A stretch of 64,000 nt of DNA, taken from contig CM034143.1 in NCBI GenBank assembly GCA_019914995.1, forward strand, positions 6,239,501-6,303,500, written 5' to 3'. The notes below the pieces were generated by a model that was given only the letters and a program-made list of their open reading frames with translations, made no database searches and was not told the origin of the DNA. Position 1 is the stretch's first letter. Every line of letters begins with the position of its first letter. Shown piece by piece: positions 47,033 through 59,292 of the stretch. The stretch comes from Acanthochlamys bracteata (Eukaryota; Streptophyta; Magnoliopsida; Pandanales; Velloziaceae). The translations under genes were made by a program, and so were the position numbers.

Positions 47033-47235
47033 AGTAGTTTTTTTGAAAGTTTATTTTTAGAGTTTTTTTAAATTGAGCTAAAAATATTTTATTAGTAAAA
47101 AGATGATTTTTTATGTATGAAAAAAGAATTTTTGAACATAAGTTTTTTAAAAAATTATTTAGATTAATAAATAAAATTTTTGAGTTTGCTTATATTTTAA
47201 TGTTAATTTTTATATTAGAAGTGAGTTTGGGGGAA
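47033..47235 (-). mobile_element. MITE-like element, possible family A copy 2
   Basis: An AT-rich block with GTTTATTTTTAGAGTTTTTTT near one end and AGAAGTGAGTTTGGGGG near the other, like the AAGTGAGTTTAAAAA arm of family A. It begins within a few bases of where O-methyltransferase homology stops. The match is weaker than between copies 1 and 3. Confidence 0.35.
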
Positions 47236-47431
47236 AAAATGCAATGAACAAAACTAATGCACAACTTAATTCGAAATCCGAAACTAAAAGGTTATGTTTG
47301 CAAATATAAATAAGTGACCTATTTTGCCAAATCTTTAGTGACTCGGCTGTCTAGCGTCATCACATTACACACACTGGTGTTTCGTGATTCACCAGCTCTC
47401 TTCTTTCTTCTCTTTCTGTGTGTGTTGATAG

Positions 47432-50400
47432 ATGGCGATCGACCTCTGCTCCATGCCAGCATCGATCCGCTCGATCGATCGATCGCCTACTTACTCCATT
47501 GTTCGAACTCGGCGGAAGATCTGTAGCTCTGTTTTGAATAGGAGATGTTTCGTTTATCGCAAGGATCGAAGGAAGGATGCGAGGATCAGGTGCTGTAGCA
47601 GCAGCTCGGAGGCGATTGAGGTGAGTGTAATAAACTGCAGCTCGTTCTACCGGTTTCTGATCCTTGTGATTTTGTTTGAAATGAAGTTTGATTACTTATT
47701 TCATGATTCTTCTTGATGGTTCGTGGATTAATATCTGTTCCTTGTATATCCATTTTGATTTTGACTTCAATTTTTTGTAATCGTTGATTTGATTTTTTGG
47801 GAATTTCTGGTGCTTGAGTTGATTTCGATGAGTAGCCAATGGTTTTATTTTTGTGTAGCTAGATCATTCAGTGAAGAGAAGATATTCTCCAGTTTTAGAG
47901 AGTGAATGGCTATCGCAAAAATCTTCTGGCTTAAGCTCAAGTGAGTGGAAAGCAGTTCCTGATATATGGAGGTCAACGGCGCAAAAGTTTGGTGATCGTG
48001 TAGCTGTGGTGGATCCTTATCATGAGCCGCAATTGGAATTGACTTACAAGCAGGTGATACCACGTCCTTCTTTCTTTTCCTTCCCCCCTCTCAAGAGGCG
48101 TGATGACTTTCCTTTTAATGTTTCTTTCTTTTTCTTTTTTAAAGTAAATATACTCCTTTTAATCTTAAGCAGCTTGAAATTGAAATACTGGGTTTTGCTG
48201 AGGGCTTGAGAGCTATTGGACTTCTTCCAGATGAGAAAGTGGCACTTTTCGCTGACAATTCATGTAGGTGGCTCATTGCCGATCAAGGTACGCCCCATGT
48301 CTCTAATTATTAAAACTGTCAGGTTTTATTCTCAAAATTAAGATTATCTACTATATTACGTATCAGTGTCTTGCACAACGGATTGGTGAAGCCACTTTTC
48401 ATACGGTTTCGATACTAAATCTGTTTATGCTACAGCTTCTAACCTTTGCATACATCTAATAAATGTTTTCTGCAGGAATAATGGCAACCGGTGCAATTGA
48501 CGTGGTTCGTGGGGCTAGATCCTCTGATGAGGAGCTACTGCAAATTTACACACATTCTGAAAGGTAAGAGATTATTTTGCTGTAGTTTTCCCATTTAGGT
48601 TACACAGTACATAATAGTTTGGTGTATATATTGTCAATTTATACAAAGAATCTCAAAGAACCTATACATTTGTAGTTGCCAAAGATCATGAATTACATTG
48701 AGGATGTGTATTTTTATTCTTCGAATATACTCAACTTAACTAATGCAAGATCAGCAATCTAGCTATCTAGCTAACTAGCTATGTCTTTGCTCAAACTGGT
48801 TGAGTTGTTGCAGAGTGTATGTTGTTGTAGAGCCACATAGTGAGCTTGAAGCCATTTGGACTGCATAGATGCAAACAAACTGGATCCGCTATATAATGCA
48901 CTGCTACTGTGAATGCATTTTTATAAAATGAGATTGGTCTTTCAGTTGTCCATGTCTTGGGCTGCACAATAGCACTAAACTCACGATTCCATGTTGGGCC
49001 GTTTATAGTCATGCGCATGAATCTTACCGTATACTTGTGATGAAGCTTTTCTCCTATTATGTTGCCAGTGTATAGTTAGAGGTTGTTTTTCTTAGGAGCA
49101 TGAACTGGGCGGATAGGCTTTTTTTTCCTTTTAACTAGTTTATTCTATCATCTCAAATGATTGTAAACTTATCTCACAAAAACACTTCTCAGTTTGCAGA
49201 TAATTTTAGTGCTTAATATTGATACTCATCTTAATGCAGTGTAGCACTTGTTGTGGATAGCCCCGCATTTTTGAATAGGCTTGCTAAACCTCTCATTTCA
49301 AAGGTGGATCTAAGATTTGTCATTCTACTTTGGGGAGAAAAAACACAATTGCATTCTGATGCTTTCACAAATATCCCATTATATAGCTACGCAGAGATTG
49401 TAGAACTTGGGCGTGATCATCACAATAAACTCTTAGGTGCTGGTAAAGAAGGTAAGAGTTGAATGATACTATTTTGTGGAATTAAAACTTGCAAATCAAA
49501 TTAAGTGGCTGACAGGTGATACGAATTACATATAACTGTAATTTCTGAACCCTTTGTTGGTAAAAGATTAGATGGATTACTGTGTTTGCTTCCAGAAAAA
49601 ACTGAATGCTTCTTTCTTCTCTTGAAAAACAAAGTTTTGACACTGAGACTGATTCATCACCAAAGGGTATCTGTATATGCCTTTTAGATATCCACCGAAT
49701 ATTATAGAGTTCATCGGTATCAATTGTTCTCTTTAAATGTGTTAAAATCAGGTTCATGTATGATATCATCTAGAATTAAAGCACACAAAGTTAAAATGAG
49801 AATTTTCTGTTTTTTAATATGAGAAGTTTCTGTTTTTCTGTCAAAATATGTTTCAGTTAAAAAGTTAATAGTTTGACCTTTCTATTTAGTTATCTGCTTG
49901 TTTTTCTATGTATTTAATATTTCGAATCTTCCTGCGGAGACTACCTGATGCAGGGTTGTATATGGTGAATTTTGCATGCTGATGATTCATTTTAGCTTTG
50001 TACTGTCATTGTTGTTTGACTCATTAATTTCGTATTTAGGTCGAAGTGATTCTTCTGAAACTATCAAGCCTGGAGATATTGCTACAATTATGTATACAAG
50101 CGGGACTAGTGGCTCCCCAAAAGGCGTTATGCTTACGCATGAAAACTTGTTGCATCAGGTTAGAATGGCATTGTATTATGTTAAAGTTAATTTTTCTTAC
50201 AATTCATTGCAAAAAGTACCTGTTTCTTCTAAAAGTTGGTTCTCACCTTACTGCTATCTGTTAGAGAATTTATTGGATCTGTATACAGTAACTTAGGGTT
50301 CTGCTGCTCTCAAGCTGTAAATATAATTTTTCAGATTTTGAATTTGTGGGAGATTGTACCTGCTAAGCCTGGGGATCACTTTTTAAGCATGCTTCCATCT

Positions 50401-53400
50401 TGGCACGCTTATGAACGCGCTTGCGAGTATTTCATTTTCACTTATGGCATCAAGCTAGTTTACACAAATGTGAAGAGCTTAAAGGTAACGTTATTGGGAT
50501 GTCTTGAGCTTCAGATATATACAGATACCTAGTAAAATCTTCTGTATGACTGAAATTATGCATCAGGCTGTCTAAATTGTTTCTCTCATATGCTTTATTA
50601 TTTTTCTTGTGTATTAACTTGCTATTTACTTCTGCATAGGAAGATCTGCTGCGTTATCAACCACGCTATCTCATTTCAGTTCCTCTGGTTTATGAAAATC
50701 TCTATAGGTTGGTATCTATGTTTATGGTTGCTTCCTTTTCTATTTAAATGGTTATTTAAAGGGCTAGGTCTTATTCAGAGTTTTGGACTGACAGATAATG
50801 AAGGTATAGCATATGTTGGATGAAAATCTCTGTAGGTTGGATGTTGTTGGTGCCTTCTATCATCTGCTATTCTCATTTGTACTGCATATTATGCAAATGT
50901 GGTATAGTATATGTTCTGGCCCAATTGGCTAACATGTCTGATAATTTTTTATGAAAATCAAGAAATTTTTTGTATGGCCTTGGTCATTTCAAATGTTTCC
51001 TTCTTATGATTCGTGGAAGTGTGACACTACCAAACATGTCATTAAAATACTACTTTTGTGTTTTGGCAGTTCTATACATAAGCAGCTCTCCTCAAGCTCA
51101 TCAGCAAGAAAGTTTGTTGCACTTAAATTAATCAAGATTAGTATGCTGTATATGGAGGCAAAAAGAGTTTATGAGGTTTGCCCTTCACTTGCACGTATCT
51201 TGTAATTGTCTTCTGATCTCTGTATAACTGGTCTTTTGGAACATGAGTCTCAAATAATAACATAGTTGTTTGATATCCCTGTAATATATGGCACTCATTA
51301 GTCAATACTTATCAAAAGCTCACAGATGGAACTTCTTTTGTCTTTGTTTCTGTTGCTTAATCTGTAGGGGAAAGTATTGACAAACAAGAGGTGCGAACAA
51401 TCTTCTATTGTTGCGTTCTTTGACTGGCTGTGGGCAAGATTTATTGCTGCTGTTCTGTGGCCATTGCATAAGCTAGGATCCATCCTCGTCTACAGAAAAA
51501 TTCATTCTGCAATAGGAATGTTAAAGGTAAGAATCTGAAACTGTTTACGTACTTTGTAAAGGTAGTTTTCTTTTTTTACATGACTCTATCGACACTTACA
51601 ATTTTCTACTATTTAATTTATCAATTTGCAGATGAGATGATTAAGAAACTTTATAACAAAATGCAGGCTGGAGTTAGTGGCGGTGGGAGTCTTGTGTTGC
51701 ATGTTGACAAGTTTTTTGAGGTTAGGATTCAAAGACCACAAACTTATAACCAGCAGAGAGCTGGAACATATTCATGCCAGTTCAATGTTGCAGGCTATTG
51801 GTGTGAAGCTGCAGAATGGTTATGGACTGACTGAGACCTCTCCAGTTGTGGCTGCAAGGCGTCCTTCTTGTAATGTAAGCACTCCAGTTTACACAAAATT
51901 GTGCTTGTAATGCATGGATCTAGCGTAGCTATATTTTATAACTTGGCACCATGCTTTAAAATAGTATCTCAGTGAACTTTTAAAGGCTTATACTTGTGTG
52001 TATTGAGATGAGAAGGTTCTTGGCACCATTGGACACCCAATCAAGTACACTGAAATCAAGATTGTAGACAAGGAAAGTGGAGAAAATCTCCCTGATGGTT
52101 TGAAAGGTATTGTCAAAGTCAGAGGGCCACAAGTGATGAAAGGTTATTACAAGGTAAGTCTTTTCTCATGCTAGTGGTAAATCTAGGAGTATTAGGCTGT
52201 AGTTACGTTCAAGATTTGATGACTTCCGTTTTACATGGAAATGGGTGTGTTTGTTTGGTCTAGCAACATTAGTACATTACCATACTTTCAAGAAAATAAA
52301 AATGCTAAAGGTGTCATAAAATTCCAAATGTGGCATTGTACATGCCACCTAGCAAATACTGGAAGGCATGCTAACCAATAAGAAAATTTGATGGCCATCA
52401 TCAGGACTTGCTGGAGCATGTGGACCATCCATATTCTCACCATTCATCCAATGCTAGTAATGCCCTTCACATATTTTCTTGTATCCTATTAATGGCAAAA
52501 CCCTGTAATTAAAGGAAAAATTAATAGTGTACGATAAAAGTACTGGTGTGTTTTCCCATGTATCAAGGGATTTTAGATTCTGTCTTGTGAAGTCCTGGTT
52601 ATAGAGTTTTTGGAATGACAGTTTTATGCTGCTTGCTTTTTATAGAATCCATCTGCTACAAGCAATGCTATAGATGAAGAGGGATGGTTCAACACAGGCG
52701 ATATAGGGTGGATCGCTCCTAGAAATCCTGTTGGCCGAAGTCGTAAATGTGGAGGGATGATTGTTCTTGAAGGGCGTGCCAAGGATACGATCGTTCTGAC
52801 AACAGGTCTCTCCATGAGCGAACTATATAAAATGTATTATGCATACTTATGAGAGTATATGAATTTCTTCATGCTTGTGTGATTTCTTAATTAGTAGAAA
52901 TCTGTATCTTTGGGCATGCATGTGATATATGTGTAGTTCCAACTTTTATGTTATAGATACCTGGTTTATCTTGACAGCATTAGTATGGTCTCTCTGAGCG
53001 GAATTCTAATGTTATGATATGTCTAGGTGAAAATGCTGAGCCATCTGAACTCGAAGAGGCTGCTCTGAGAAGTAATTTGATTCAGCAAATTGTTGTCATT
53101 GGCCAGGTGAAATTTCTTCCATTTTGTGTGGAATATAGTTAATTATATATTTAGAACTGCTATAAATGTATTTTATGTTTTGCCGTCACTCACCAGTCTT
53201 AACTTTTCATATGTACGCTTGTTTTTCTGAGTTTCTGTTATGTAGCTGTCTTCTTGTGTAAAGTCCCTCTTAAATTCCTAGTTGATTGGGAGGTTTATTC
53301 AAGTTTCTGGCTGTAACTTTTTGATATTTACCAGGACCGTAGACGACTTGGTGCTCTGATTTTTCCTAACAAAGACGAGCTTTTGAACGTTGCAAAGGCA

Positions 53401-53825
53401 CAATCAATTGTGAAGAACAGTTCTGAGCTGACCAAAGATAAAGTGCTGAATCTGTTGTACAGCGAACTAAGAACATGGTAAGTTTTGTTAAATAAAGGAA
53501 ATGGGCATGCATTAGAGAATCTATGTATATTGCGAAAGCATCCAAAAACTTTATTTTCACAACTTCTAAATATAACAACATGATGCAGGACTTTAGGTTG
53601 TTCTTTTCAAATAGGTCCAGTGTTGGTTGTGGATGAACCCTTCACGGCAAGTTATCCCATCTGTGATCTTACTTGACCGAGTTCCAACCTTCACGAAATT
53701 TATTCGAATTTGCTTATAATTCTTCTTTGCAGATTGAGAACGGGTTAATGACTCCAACCATGAAAGTGCGAAGGGACAAAGTAGTCGAACGTTACAGAGA
53801 TGAGATAGAAAAACTTTACAAGTGA
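47432..53825 (+). CDS. AAE16: Plastid long-chain acyl-ACP synthetase, AAE15/AAE16 type
   Basis: Eighteen exons in phase, 735 aa: 47432-47620, 47859-48053, 48173-48287, 48476-48563, 49240-49451, 50040-50158, 50335-50484, 50640-50707, 51070-51175, 51368-51526, 51667-51720, 51794-51874, 52016-52153, 52646-52805, 53027-53106, 53335-53477, 53589-53646, 53733-53825. Residues 1-60 are Ser/Arg-rich and fit a chloroplast transit peptide. AMP-binding motifs are [11 protein letters not shown] (about 284-294), [10 protein letters not shown] (about 493-502), GWFNTGD (about 571) and GRAKDTIVL; the adenylation Lys is probably K716 in PTMKVRR. Arabidopsis AAE15/16 activate fatty acids to acyl-ACP in plastids for elongation or recycling. 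AAE15 and AAE16 cannot be told apart here. Intron 17 has a GC donor. Confidence 0.92.
53647..53732 (+). other. GC-AG intron in the acyl-ACP synthetase gene
   Basis: Exon 17 ends TTCACG and is followed by GCAAGT, not GT. The intron ends TTTGCAG before ATTGAGAACGG. Only this join gives the conserved [12 protein letters not shown] reading. The donor otherwise follows the strong consensus usual for GC-AG introns. Confidence 0.8.
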
Positions 53826-55368
53826 AATCTTCTGGGAGAACTTTTGTGTAATATAAACTACATCGTCTTATTCATACATACACTAATATATGGCTTTTTA
53901 GTCTGCTTAGAACTACTACTCAAATCTTTGGAAAGAAAAGAACTCCCTGAAAAATAGTAGTAAGGGCATTCTACAAGGGTGTAATTTATTTTTCTTCTTC
54001 TTTATTTCTAGCTAGTTCTGAACTTCTAATACAATGTTTGAATTTTCTGAACTTCTTGCAGGTAACTAGATCCCGATTTAATATTTGTTTACGCTATACG
54101 CTTTTTTTGATGTCGCCGTAAAATCGGTTGGTAGTATGTGCTGTTTGGCATTAATTATAATTTTTTTAATTTTAATTTTTTAGTTTGCATTTTTAAATAA
54201 ATTTTCAGAATTTTAAAAATTTTAAAGATAAAGTTTTTATAGTTTATGAAATTTATTATATTTTTAAAATAAAAATAGAGTTTTTTTTTTAAAAATTAAA
54301 ATATTTTTGTTCAGAATATTTTTAAAAGCGCTTCTAAATATTTTCGAAATTAAACGAATCTTTTAACTTTTAGCTTCTGAATTTATATATTTTTTAACAC
54401 TATTAATTGAATTTTTTTATGGTATGTTAGATATATAGTTAAAAAATAATAATAAGAAAATAAATTAAATAAATAATAAAAAATAGATAAAAAATAATTA
54501 TTTAATTTTATAATTTGAACATATAAGTAAGGGTAACGAAATTTTGAAATAAATGTTCAATTTTCAGGAATATGTCCTGTATTATTTGCAAAGCAAGAAC
54601 ATGATCAGATCTGTCCAAAAGTACCAAAACATCATCTGGTAATAATCATTGTATGAACCAATATGCGATATTGACAGGGATTGTAGAGATAAGGTTTATC
54701 TATATTGACCTTGTTTTGTAGACTTTGAGCATAGAGATAAGATCATACAAACCAAACGTATTAGAACTTATTGTTTTCTTTCATGCTAAATTCCTATTTA
54801 TCTTCTCTTGCAAAACTTCAAACAATTTCTATTATTTTGGTTTTTTTTTTAAAGGTGAAGGCCTATTATTTGAACTAGGAGGAGGATCTTGTTAGTAATA
54901 GAGCATAGAAAAATTTAATAAAAAATTGTTATATTTTATCTGTGGTCCAAATTCCTCATTTTAACTTTTTACAGGGGCTAGATATTGCTAAATATCTTAT
55001 TTTAGATCACCCAAGTCGAAACGGAATCTCTCAAAAAATCGTCGACTCAAAAAATGATAATATTTCACGCAGTATAAGGTTTGTCTGTATCGGGACTTGT
55101 CACACATGTACTTAGTATTATTCTTCATCTCTATTCACCAGTTCGCTATTCCGTCCTCGTTCACGTTCTATACGTTTTTACTTTCTTTTGTTTTCACCAA
55201 ATTAGAACCTGCCACGTAATACAAGTTGACAACAGTTCTTTCTATAGAAAACAAACGTCACGTTCTTTATATCTGTTGCTCTCTGCTGCGAAAAGGCTGT
55301 AGCATTTGTTGTTGTTGTTGTCATCGTTGTTGTTTGTGTTGGGGGAGATCTGAGATCACTAAAACTAG
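53826..55368. other. Intergenic, AT-rich
   Basis: 3' UTR of the acyl-ACP synthetase gene to about 54060, then a family B-like AT-rich block (about 54145-54350, preceded by GCTGTTTGGCATT) and further AT-rich sequence. 55080-55368 is less AT-rich and includes a TTG-repeat leader (55308-55335) before the next gene. No other gene is seen. Confidence 0.5.
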
Positions 55369-58092
55369 ATGGCAGAGCTAGCGGCGGTTAACGGCGGAGT
55401 TACGACCACGGCGGCATGCTGCCGAGGTGGTGGTGTTGGGCCCGGGTACGCTTCGCCGCTTGACGCCATGGCTGGACCAAGAGAGAAGCTTATTTATGTT
55501 ACCTGTGTTTATAATGGTACCAAAATCTGTCACTGTCTCACTGCTTATAGCTGCTTTTGTTCTTTGATGATTTCTTGTTGCTTTTCTTTACGGTGTCGGA
55601 TTTGGTCAGTATTTGCATGTTTGATTTCTTTGTTTCTAGTTTCTTAGAGCGGCTTTACAATAGCTAGGCTTGGTTGAGAATGGTTCTGGCTATTAGCTAG
55701 TCGCTTGGTTAAACACGAGGTTCTGTTAACTTTCTAAAGAGAAATAAATTGACATGCAATGGTTGGGTTAACCAAGTGAATTTTTGGAACTATCATAAAG
55801 TGTTTGGTCTTGCAATATTCTGTCTTCCCTACTTATTTTAGGAAATAAAAAACCTATGCCTTAACTCTTAACAACAAAAGTATGAATCCTGTGCTCAATT
55901 TGTTACCGGTAATGCCTGAGCTCTTTCGTGAAATTTTTGCTTCTGACATTTATTGCATCTTATTACAGGCACTGGAAAGGAGAAGCCAGATTACTTGGCA
56001 ACAGTTGATGTTGATCCTAGCTCACCAACCTATTCCACAGTCATCCATAGGTTACCTATGCCTTATGTTGGGGACGAATTGCATCATTCTGGTTGGAATT
56101 CCTGCAGCTCTTGCCATGGCGACCCTTCGGCACAGAGACGCTTCCTGGTCTTGCCATCATTGCTGTAAGTCACCTTCCTATGTAGCAGTTGAAATGTTTA
56201 CCATGGACCATCACATTAGGAACAAAGAAAAGGTCTGTGAATTAAGTTAAAAAACCACTTATATAACTAGAATTTTAACTTGATACTTATCTTTTGGATA
56301 ACTAGAATCACCTTTGCTTTTTATCTTTTTGATCTGAGGTTCATGGTGCGACTAAGATTATAATTATTTGCTCAATGCAGGATTAGATGATTGTTTTAAC
56401 TTTGGTGCGCTATCTGTATTGTATGGTTTGTTGCAAGATTTTGACGATCATACTGATTCCTTTCGTGTCTGCAGGTCAAGCCGCATATATGTTATCGACA
56501 CTGTAAAAGATCCAAGAGCTCCATCTTTGCACAAGGTAGTGGATCCTACAGAAATTGTAGAGAAGACTGGACTTGCATATCCACATACTGCACACTGCCT
56601 TGCATCAGGTGATATCATGGTGTCTTGCCTAGGTGACAAGGATGGGAATGCTCAAGGAAATGGCTTCCTGCTTCTGAATTCTGATTTCAGCATCAAAGGA
56701 AGGTAAATATCTGCTTTATGTTATACAAAGACGCCAGATTCACCAGTTTTCTCTTTCTAATCCAAATGAAATTTCTCAAGTTTTTCCACCTCAATTCTTC
56801 TCAGATGGGAAAAGCCTGGCCATAGCCCACTTTATGGCTATGATTATTGGTACCAACCTCGTCATAAGACAATGATTAGTACCTCATGGGGAGCACCATC
56901 AGCTTTTAAGAATGGTTTCGACCTTCAGCATGTCTCTGATGGACTATACGGCAGACACTTGCATGTGTACAATTGGCCAGATGGTGAACTAAAACAGACG
57001 ATTGACCTTGGTAACACTGGCCTCTTGCCTCTTGAAGTAAGTCAGAATTTGAAATATGATTAACATCAAGGAAAGTTCAGAACTGCTAATTCTGGTGGTT
57101 TCTTTTAAAACTACAGATTAGATTTCTTCATGACCCTTCAAAAGATACCGGCTTTGTTGGGTGTGCTCTAACAAGCAACTTAGTGAGATTTTTCCAGAAT
57201 GCTGACCGTACATGGAGCCATGAGGTAAAGTAGCTTCAATTTTTGCAGCTTGTACTATCTGTTGTAATTGCATTTATTTCTGACTGGAATCTCACTTGTG
57301 CTGCTATAGGTGGCGATTTCAGTCAAACCATTAAAAGTTAAGAACTGGATTCTCCCTGAGATGCCAGGGCTCATTACTGATTTCCTCATCTCTCTTGATG
57401 ACCGCTTCCTCTATTTTGTGAATTGGCTCCATGGAGATGTGAGACAGTACAATATTGAAGATCCTGCTAATCCTGTTCTCACTGGCCAAGTATGGGTAGG
57501 TGGACTCCTTCAGAAGGGAAGTGATGTAGTCTATGAGGCAGAGGATGGACAGGAGTCCCAATTCCATGTTTCTGAGATTAAGGTAAATAAACTTCATCAG
57601 AATAATAGAGCTTATTAAATAAACTTATATACAAAGCTTATTAAAAATAAACTTCACCAAAAATACCTAGATGTATTATTTGGGAAAGAAGCTTGGTTGA
57701 AATGCTGATGGTTGCCTACACCATGTAATAGTGTTAAAATATAACATTTGCTCCTATGGCCGCACCATTGACGTAGTTTTTCTAAGACTGCGTACTTCAA
57801 TCATTTGCAGGGCAATCGACTGAGAGGAGGACCACAAATGATACAGTTGAGTCTGGATGGCAAGAGGCTCTATGTAACAAACTCTCTCTTCAGTTCCTGG
57901 GATCGCCAGTTCTACCCTGATCTTGTGAAGAAAGGTTCCCACATGTTGCAAATTGATGTAGATACAGAGCAAGGAGGGCTGAAAGTTAATCCAGATTTCT
58001 TCGTTGATTTTGGTTTGGAACCTGATGGACCTTCACTGGCCCATGAAATGAGGTACCCTGGTGGGGATTGTACCTCTGATATCTGGATATAA
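55369..58092 (+). CDS. SBP1: Selenium-binding protein (SBP1 family)
   Basis: Seven exons in phase, 488 aa: 55369-55516, 55969-56164, 56475-56702, 56805-57036, 57117-57224, 57310-57582, 57811-58092. The N-terminus holds a CC pair (residues 17-18) before [17 protein letters not shown], in the position of the Cys pair linked to Se/Cd binding in Arabidopsis SBP1. Then come [82 protein letters not shown] and the C-terminal [19 protein letters not shown] family members fold as a beta-propeller; human SELENBP1 is a methanethiol oxidase, and plant SBPs aid tolerance to selenite, cadmium and pathogens. Length matches Arabidopsis SBP1 (490 aa). Likely cytosolic. A RALF-like ORF lies 446 bases downstream. 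Confidence 0.96.
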
Positions 58093-58537
58093 AGTTGTAG
58101 CCTTTCTATATAACTGGTGAACTCGATTTTTAGTAAACTCGCATCAATTTAATATAGCGATCAAATAAGTAATCCTCCTCTTTTGGAGGTGATCTAAGCG
58201 AAATTTATGTACCAAAACTAGTAAAAGATGTATATTGTTTCTATCAGATACTGAGGCTATGTATACTTTTGGAGAAAATGTTAATGATTGTTGCTTTCTT
58301 ATTGCGGATCTTTCAAGCATAGGATCGAGCATTATTGGTGTTTCGATCTTTTCATGGAGAAACTTAGCCACATCTTGCCTGAAGAATATTTTTCTTGCCA
58401 TCAAAGATTCTCATCTTTCAATCTTTCAACAAAAGAAGAATCAATCTTTTTTCTTTCGGCGCAAAAGATTAAAAAAGACATCTGCTCGTATTGTATATAT
58501 AACTAAGCTACATGATTGATATCTCCAGCACTTCAAC
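58093..58537. other. SBP 3' UTR and spacer before the RALF-like ORF
   Basis: Moderately AT-rich; probably includes SBP 3' UTR. ORFs here (58235-58519 and 58288-58506) have no recognisable domain. CTCCAG at 58523-58528 could be a splice acceptor for the next ORF, but no clear signal-peptide exon was found. Confidence 0.4.
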
Positions 58538-58897
58538 ATGTTACCACTCCAGAACTACACACAAGATGAAGATGCTGTTGCCGATGAAGTTGTTCAGCAA
58601 CACCGGCGAACGATGCACGAAGACATCATAACAAAGTTTTCTTCAAACGAGGAGTGTGAAGAAGATGCTGACAATGAACTGATGTATAAAAATTTTCATC
58701 GTCCTGTTGAGTCCGAGCTGATGAGTACCGTTGTGCGTGAGAGCAAAGTTCACTACATCAGCTACGACGCTTTGAAGCGTGACAGGATTCCATACAACGG
58801 CAGCAGTCACCCTTTTGCACAGTCCGGTCACCGCCCTTCCCGCGGCTGCAATCCGTACTTCGGGTGCCGTGGAGGCTCCATCGATCCTCGCTACTAG
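58538..58897 (+). CDS. Atypical RALF-like peptide precursor (possibly truncated)
   Basis: A 119-aa ORF. The N-terminal 70 residues are acidic and polar (TQDEDAVADEVVQQ, EECEEDADNEL) like a RALF propeptide. The mature-like part has YISYDALKRDRIP, the YISY motif and following helix of RALF peptides, and ends RGCNPYFGCRGG, which fits the C-x5-C second disulfide. The first RALF cysteine pair is absent: the position after IP is Tyr rather than Cys. No signal peptide lies at this ATG, and an in-frame stop occurs just upstream (58517-58519); either an upstream exon supplies it across the possible acceptor at 58528, or the gene is decayed. RALFs are secreted ligands of FERONIA-type receptor kinases that alkalinise the apoplast. 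Confidence 0.45.
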   Translation: MLPLQNYTQDEDAVADEVVQQHRRTMHEDIITKFSSNEECEEDADNELMYKNFHRPVESELMSTVVRESKVHYISYDALKRDRIPYNGSSHPFAQSGHRPSRGCNPYFGCRGGSIDPRY

Positions 58898-58996
58898 ATA
58901 GTTCTTAAAATCTAATGCCACTATAGATGCAAAGAAGATGCATCCATGTTAGTACTAACAATAATAAGGGTATGTAATTCATTGCCCGAGTAAGTG

Positions 58997-59292
58997 CGTA
59001 TTTCAATCGTCTGTAACTCTACTTTCTCCAGCTAAATTTTAAATTCCGAATAATTTATATATTTTAAATACACAAAAAATTTAAAACTCTACTTTCATAA
59101 TCAAAACTCTAGTTTTAACTTTTTTATTTGCACACTCTCTAATACAATCATATCTTTAAATAATCAACACACTTTTATAATCTATTGAAACACAAATACT
59201 GAACTACGTTTTCACTTTATTTTTTAAAAAACTCTACTTTCTATTTTTTATTTTCACGAAAATTAATTATCAGCATTTGAAACACGCCTAAA
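58997..59292 (-). mobile_element. MITE-like element, family C copy 4
   Basis: Starts CGTATTTCAATCG and ends CATTTGAAACACG, imperfect inverted ends of about 11 bases. Its reverse complement aligns nearly end to end with 36645-36932. About 296 bp, non-coding. Confidence 0.65.

Noticed and set aside
51632..51666. Alternative acceptor 35 bases upstream of exon 11 of the acyl-ACP synthetase gene
   Set aside because: AATTTGCAG at 51631 is a good acceptor, but using it shifts the frame; the conserved KAGVSGGGS join requires 51667.
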